In this document: positions 59,194-64,000 of the stretch, one piece after another
Position numbering within the stretch: the stretch's first letter is position 1
Layout of the letters: each line of letters starts with the position of its first letter
NCBI GenBank assembly: GCA_019055375.1
Contig: JAHQIW010003741.1
Span: 124,001-188,000 of the forward strand
DNA: 64,000 nucleotides
Source of the DNA: Parelaphostrongylus tenuis
Lineage: Eukaryota > Nematoda > Chromadorea > Rhabditida > Metastrongylidae
Direction of reading: 5' to 3'
Made by a program: the position numbers and the translations under genes
The notes under the pieces: generated by a model
Database searches by the model: none
What the model was told of the DNA's origin: nothing
The model's input: the letters and a program-made list of their open reading frames with translations, nothing else

Positions 59194-59947
59194 TAGGTTG
59201 AAAAGAAAGTTTCCATCTTTTGATGAAACATTCAAAATTTATGCATATTTAAAGATAGCAAACCACAACAACTATTCTTCAAAATACAGGCCATCATTAT
59301 CCATCACTTTTGTAATCGATCCGCCAGTTTCCAGATCTGGTTGAAGTACCACTCCTTCGGCTTTGAATCAAAGAGCTCTTGACATGCTCCTTCAACTTCG
59401 TCAAAAGATCATCAGCAACCTTCCAAAAAGTGTGCATTGATCGGAAAAGACCGTAATCAAACGGAGCAGTTCCTGGATTATTGGGTGGATGCAATATAAT
59501 ATCAACTTCGTTCAATTCCTTAAACTTTGCCTTGGTCTTTTTGACTGTGTATGGCTTTAGCGATGTCTAGCTGGAACAAAACACGCTCTCGACGAGCAAG
59601 TTCTGAGTACTTCTCAACCAACCTGTCTCAAACTTGGTCCAGCTGCTCGAAGTAAAGATCCGCGGTGATGGATTTGCCATTCGGAACAAGTTTAGAATGC
59701 AAAATCCCTTCAAAATTCCACCAAACGCAAATCATGACCTTTTTGCCAATTCGATTTTGAGGCTGTACGAATGGCGGGGCTTAACCTTTTTGTCCCCTGG
59801 ACAAATCCATTCTGCAGCAGATGTAGACAAATTATATATCAATAGATGCGCAAGAAGTAGTTCTTTTAAATGATATAAAAATCACACACTATTTATGCGA
59901 AAAAACAACATTCTCATTCAAACGATGGTAAATTTCTTTCCAACCTA
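59194..59947 (-). mobile_element. Mariner inserted in a Penelope 3' end
   Basis: Inverted termini (ggttgaaaagaaagtttcc at the left, tttctttccaacc at the right) next to TA. On the minus strand: VMICVWWNFEGILHSKLVPN, GKSITADLYFEQLDQV, ARRERVLFQ, then KAKFKELNEVDIILHPPNNP, APFDYGLFRSM and the C-terminus NWRIDYK. This is a classical Mos1-type mariner C-terminal half. The N-terminal half is deleted, the HDNARPH block is mutated (LDIAKAIHS) and there are stops. Confidence 0.85.
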
Positions 59948-60062
59948 ATATTACTCACGCTGTATTAGTCCACAGTACTATTGTATTGCATTGTGATAAT
60001 CAACAAATTCTGTTATTGACACATCGGAACTGCATAACAAAAGAAGCAAGTGATTCATTTTA

Positions 60063-60200
60063 ACAATGCGGAAGTCAATAGAAAGCAGGTCCTGGAGCGT
60101 AAAGCTCTTTGAATTTCCACATGTGTTGCTGCATCTCAGTGGCTGATATTCATGATTGCTTAACAATTATAATTCTCTTTGTTCTTTCACCCGTTCACTT
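60063..60200 (+). repeat. Sequence shared with 40.57-40.74 kb
   Basis: gcggaagtcaatagaaagc ... aaagctctttgaatttcc ... tataattctctttgttctttc, directly following the Penelope end as at 40.57 kb. Confidence 0.5.
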
Positions 60201-60357
60201 AACATTAGTATCTGCGGGTAAGAACAAAGACTACAACCAGCTCAACAGTGATCTCACAAACTTCTTTGGTGGCCAGCCTCATTCTTTCCTCCGCCATGTT
60301 ACTGTTCCCTATGGGCGACTAATGCTGCCTTTATTTAATTCTACGTTTGCTAACTAA
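60201..60357 (+). mobile_element. Mariner C-terminal scrap
   Basis: GKNKDYNQLNSDLTNFFGGQ, then PHSFLRHVTVPYGRL, matches the mariner region after the HLRGK motif. The remnant at 45.6 kb has KDCNQLRSDPTIFFDRQ. The signal-peptide-like residues upstream belong to an unrelated repeat, so the 79-residue open frame here is chimeric and not a gene. Confidence 0.6.
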
Positions 60358-60360
60358 GTG

Positions 60361-63170
60361 TTATTATATAGGAAGACAGGACGGCAAATTTGTTTAGCCA
60401 ATAAAATCGTCCCCGCACCTTTTAAAAGTAGCCAGGTAAAAATGTATCTGAACTCATAGAACTACATTTTTACCGTCGATACTTATCTTGCACTTTTTAT
60501 AGTACACAGACGGCATACAACGGTTACGCACTAACTGTCATTTTAGAGTACTCGGCAGTACTTGAATCATCACTATCAAATTCTCGAAATTTCTTCTCTT
60601 TCGAAATTCGTGTCTTGCCGAAATTTAAAAGAAATTGTGGGACAACTCAGCAGAATTCCTAACACGCTGCAGTGGGGTGGCGTTAGGTGATATGCTATTC
60701 AGCTCATTGATCAACTGGAACTAAAAATGAGGATATTTATAATTATAGAGTTAAATAATGACCACACCACAGAAGCTCCTATGACCGGACAATAACTGAA
60801 AAATATCTCATCAGCTACTCCCATAAAAATACAGCAAAAAGAAAGCTGGCCGTTTTTCGTTTATGAAATGCTGAGATGAAGTACTTACATGGGTTACATT
60901 TTATATAAAAAAATTTTCGAATTCTGAATGCGCGAATCTTGCATTGGTTCATTCTGAACGTGCTTGTCCAGCGATGATCCGAGCCTACGCAGCAATTTCC
61001 ATTGGCTGCACTTCATACGTACTTCTTGGCTTTGTTGCAAATATATGCAGAAGTTTCCTTGTCTGCCAAGTTTCATACTATCCAACACAACTTCGAGATC
61101 TTGCTGAACCGGTGAAACTCTAATCAAGAGCACAGCTAGGTGTGGGCTTCGAGATAATGTCTTGCTGAATGTACTGCGATGAGGTGCTTTTCAAAGTCGA
61201 TAAACTTTATTTTCCGTGCGCACTCCTTGCAGATTATCCTGGCGTTCAGCAAACCTTTATATATGAGCATATGGATTTGCAGACGTGTATGCCTGAACTA
61301 TGAGATAAGGTATTGCGAAGCAATGAAACAGCGAAATTCGCTCAATGTTCTGCAGGCTTTCAAATGTAATAGAGTTCTTTCGAGTTATGAGGTGACTAAT
61401 GAAAAGTAGATCTCGTTCGCTGGAGAGGAATTTTTCATCGGAGTGATAGTAACCATTTGAAAGCTGAGCGTTGGCTATAGTCCACATCACCGGTTCTTCA
61501 AAACACCCTTACGTAACGATTTAGCATCCAGAAAAAAATTGTGTTTAATACCCGCCGTGCGCCTCCATTTCTATACGCGTCTTATTCGTTTGAAGCACGA
61601 AAAGCTTGTCAGCGTGAGAAGAATTCTTCGTATTATCACAATCATCGTTTTTATCCAAAGTTCCTGCCGATGCATCAAAAAAATCTCCAACTGAATAACA
61701 CTAATTTAAACGCGATCGATCTCCCCTCTCGCCCCACGCTCCGTAATTTAGCCAATAAGCAAGGTCGCCAAAAATGTAAAACTCGGCCGATATTCCTTGC
61801 TAACGGTTTTGCAAAAAAACAAGCAGAACCTTGAAATTATCTGTACTTACGATATCAAGTGATTATAAATAGTCTAAAGAGAGAGTCTTGTTTGAATTGG
61901 CTCTGAACTCTCTTAAGGTGATTGCAATTAACACTGACCATACTGTAGATGTAGAGCACGGTAAGATTAACAAGTTTATGTGAATAAACTGTCAGTAGAT
62001 CAATCGAATAAGTAGATCGAGTACGGTAGGATTACAGCAACCCTAACGACCCAACCACTAACTGCTAACTGATGGCAACGGATGACAACCAATGACAACT
62101 GAATTTTCTGTTTTGACGAAAGCCAAAGAGTTTGTCAGGTGAAGCGCTACAGTAAGCCTACGATTACATAAAAAATCTAAGCACACAAACAGTTAGATTT
62201 GAAAACACAAAGCTAGCATGAGTACAAAAGAGGACAGGCAAGATGATGGTTTGAGATAAATTCAACACAAAGTATTTCTCGCTCACTCCATATGGGAAAA
62301 AATTCGTAGCCTGAGAAGCGACAAGTTCATCTCGCGATGAGAACGTAAGCACAAAGGGCGTTGGCCAGCTGCACCTTCGTTCGCCGACACCGACAACTTA
62401 CAAGAATTGCAGTACATCAAATCACATAATTCCACAGTTCTGTCCGGCGAGGCTTAAAGCCCAGATCTTTTCTTCCTCCAGCAGCGGTATCAAAAGAGCT
62501 TTTGAAAGGAGCAAACATTTTTTAGTATTTTAAACATAAGCTAACGAATGTGCGCTAACATTCTAAAAATCGAGCTTTGTGCAGCACAATATAAGCGAGA
62601 TAAGAATAAAAGCACGTGGCTTTGTAGAACATAATCTTCTTTAAATTTTACAGCGTTATAAAGAGGTGTCATGAAAAACCGGTGATGCAGATCTGTAACC
62701 TGAAATCGCAGGATTCGATTGACTGCCAACACCTCTATGAACAGTTCCTGTCGAGCAAATGAGGCCGGTTCTTCATTTGTCCCTCTGTAACTGAATAATA
62801 CTGTATAAGCAATGGCAAACCATTTCCTTTGTTAAATTTACTTACAAATCCCATACTTTGAACTCTGTGCAACCTCGATTTTCCCGCTGTCGAGTGGATG
62901 GTAGAGGTATGAGCTAAAAAAACTATTGGAGTTTTTTTCTCATCCTTTCATTAGTGTGCCATTACGACACTCACATTCTGCATGGCTATCGACTGTCCTT
63001 GCCTAGTCTCTCTTGCTTGAATTTCTTTGGCAATTCAAGCCTGCTCCCTCTGTATGCTCGGCTTGACTAGGATTTTTTTGCAACAGGCTCTTTTCAAAGC
63101 GAGTACAAGTGTACTGAATGTCAGTGCAGTGGTGTCTTCTTTGATCCAGTATATCACCCATTAACCTCAG
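60361..63170. other. No gene seen
   Basis: Contains degenerate AT-rich repeat sequence (61370-61470) and a short low-complexity stretch with actgctaactgatggcaacgg-type near-repeats at 62040-62100. 61541-61834 is open on the plus strand for 97 residues, without conserved motif or splice partners. Confidence 0.35.
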
Positions 63171-63177
63171 TGATGAG

Positions 63178-63400
63178 TCACAACATTATTCCCGGGGCGC
63201 TTGACCGCTCTGAAGGTTCCGCCTGCATTTGAGTATAGTATCGTGTCATAAGTCTGCCCTCCTTCATCACATAATTTGGAGCTCTCAACTTTGTTCTTGT
63301 CCCTCTGTGGAGGTTGTACTGGCAAAATACAATTCTACCCTCGAAGTGTACCATTGACTGGTCAATGCACACATTCGCCTTGGGTCTGTATGCATTTCAA
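63178..63400 (-). mobile_element. piggyBac-type transposase remnant
   Basis: The minus-strand frame 63372-63178 begins MCIDQSMVHFEGRIVFCQYN. This matches the hallmark catalytic segment of piggyBac transposases (IDE-MI-FKGR-x-QYMP), with the expected Glu replaced by Gln (IDQ). It continues RGTRTKLRAPNYV and ends at a stop. Neither the other catalytic Asp residues nor the cysteine-rich C-terminus are readable, so this is an old fragment. Confidence 0.6.
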
Positions 63401-64000
63401 TTCGTATTCACAAGTTCTCCGATGTACCTATAAACCGCAATGTCACATGTACGTGGTCACATTAATGTAGTTAAAGAGGTAGAAAGTAGACGGCATACGA
63501 TAAGTTTCCCGAAGATAGTTAACTTAAAATTAGTATAGGCAAAACTAGTGTGCATTTGTAGTGATAGAAGTCCTTACGATTTGTCGTCATAGTACAGAAT
63601 AAGTGTATATATGAGATACTAATATTCATAGGACGACAGATTGAAGTCTCTTCTACAATTACGCATAAGTTCAATTCCATGGAGTACACCGGTAATCTGG
63701 AAAATGTTGAGAGCTATAGTTTGAATTTGCGCAGTGCGTAGTATGGGCTATTTCATTAGGAGGAGAAAGATGAAAGACCGATTTAATTTGCTGAAAAAAA
63801 ATTTCCAAGAGTATTACTAGCCATTCGAAAACTGACGCTTGAGATCGACGACGTGGTGCTGTGGCCTCAAGTCTCAGCTTTCGATTGCTTGTTAACGCTC
63901 TTAGAAAATTTCCGCTCCAGCGAATGAGATCGATTTTTATTTGTTCCATCCTTAGCAGAAAGAATCGTAGTATCAATTTTGACAAATTATCATGTTTCTA
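63401..64000. other. No gene seen
   Basis: Window edge. AT-rich dispersed repeat words at 63780-63960; the 104-residue minus-strand frame there is not protein-like. Confidence 0.35.

Noticed and set aside
60109..60357. Apparent 79-residue secreted protein with a hydrophobic N-terminus
   Set aside because: The C-terminal half is a mariner transposase scrap, and the N-terminal half lies in a repeat shared with 40.6 kb, so it is a chimera of two repeats.

Overview
The window looks like a piece of a strongylid (hookworm-type) nematode genome. It is AT-rich, with small exons separated by introns of 1-5 kb. Two genes encode nematode-type Str chemosensory receptors, and start codons sit a few bases after AG splice acceptors, as expected for spliced-leader trans-splicing. 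The repeats are mariner, RTE, Penelope-like, Merlin and piggyBac elements, all mostly decayed. No rRNA gene, intact tRNA gene or CRISPR was seen. Species assignment is inference from content.

Real host genes are few. (1) A five-exon Str-family seven-transmembrane receptor on the + strand, 4041-17954. (2) A six-exon secreted protein of unrecognised family on the + strand, 28842-31000. (3) A second five-exon Str receptor on the - strand, 35773-47234. (4) A possible 70-residue secreted peptide on the - strand, 47810-48022. The two receptors are paralogs pointing tail to tail. Their first four coding exons have identical lengths (204, 161, 205 and 177 bp) and identical splice phases, so they arose by an inverted duplication, and both still read through without a stop.

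Layout: 1-4 kb is mostly featureless, with a SINE and a dead mariner. 4-18 kb is receptor 1, its introns filled with mariner, RTE, Tc/mariner and foldback debris. 18-28 kb is intergenic, with a solo-LTR candidate, a Merlin transposase and a coding-like repeat. 28.8-31 kb is the secreted-protein gene. 31-35.7 kb is repeats. 35.8-47.2 kb is receptor 2, whose last intron carries a Penelope-like element with about 0.9 kb inverted termini. 48.6-51.2 kb is a decayed RTE. 51-64 kb is nested repeats: mariner, two foldback/MITE families, SINEs, a second Penelope copy and a piggyBac remnant.

The receptors would act at the membrane of chemosensory neurons. Nothing in the sequence ties them to the secreted-protein gene beyond position. 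All exon joins were made by hand from splice sites and frame. All transposon calls rest on recognised motifs in translated fragments. Boundaries of repeats are approximate unless a terminal repeat defines them.
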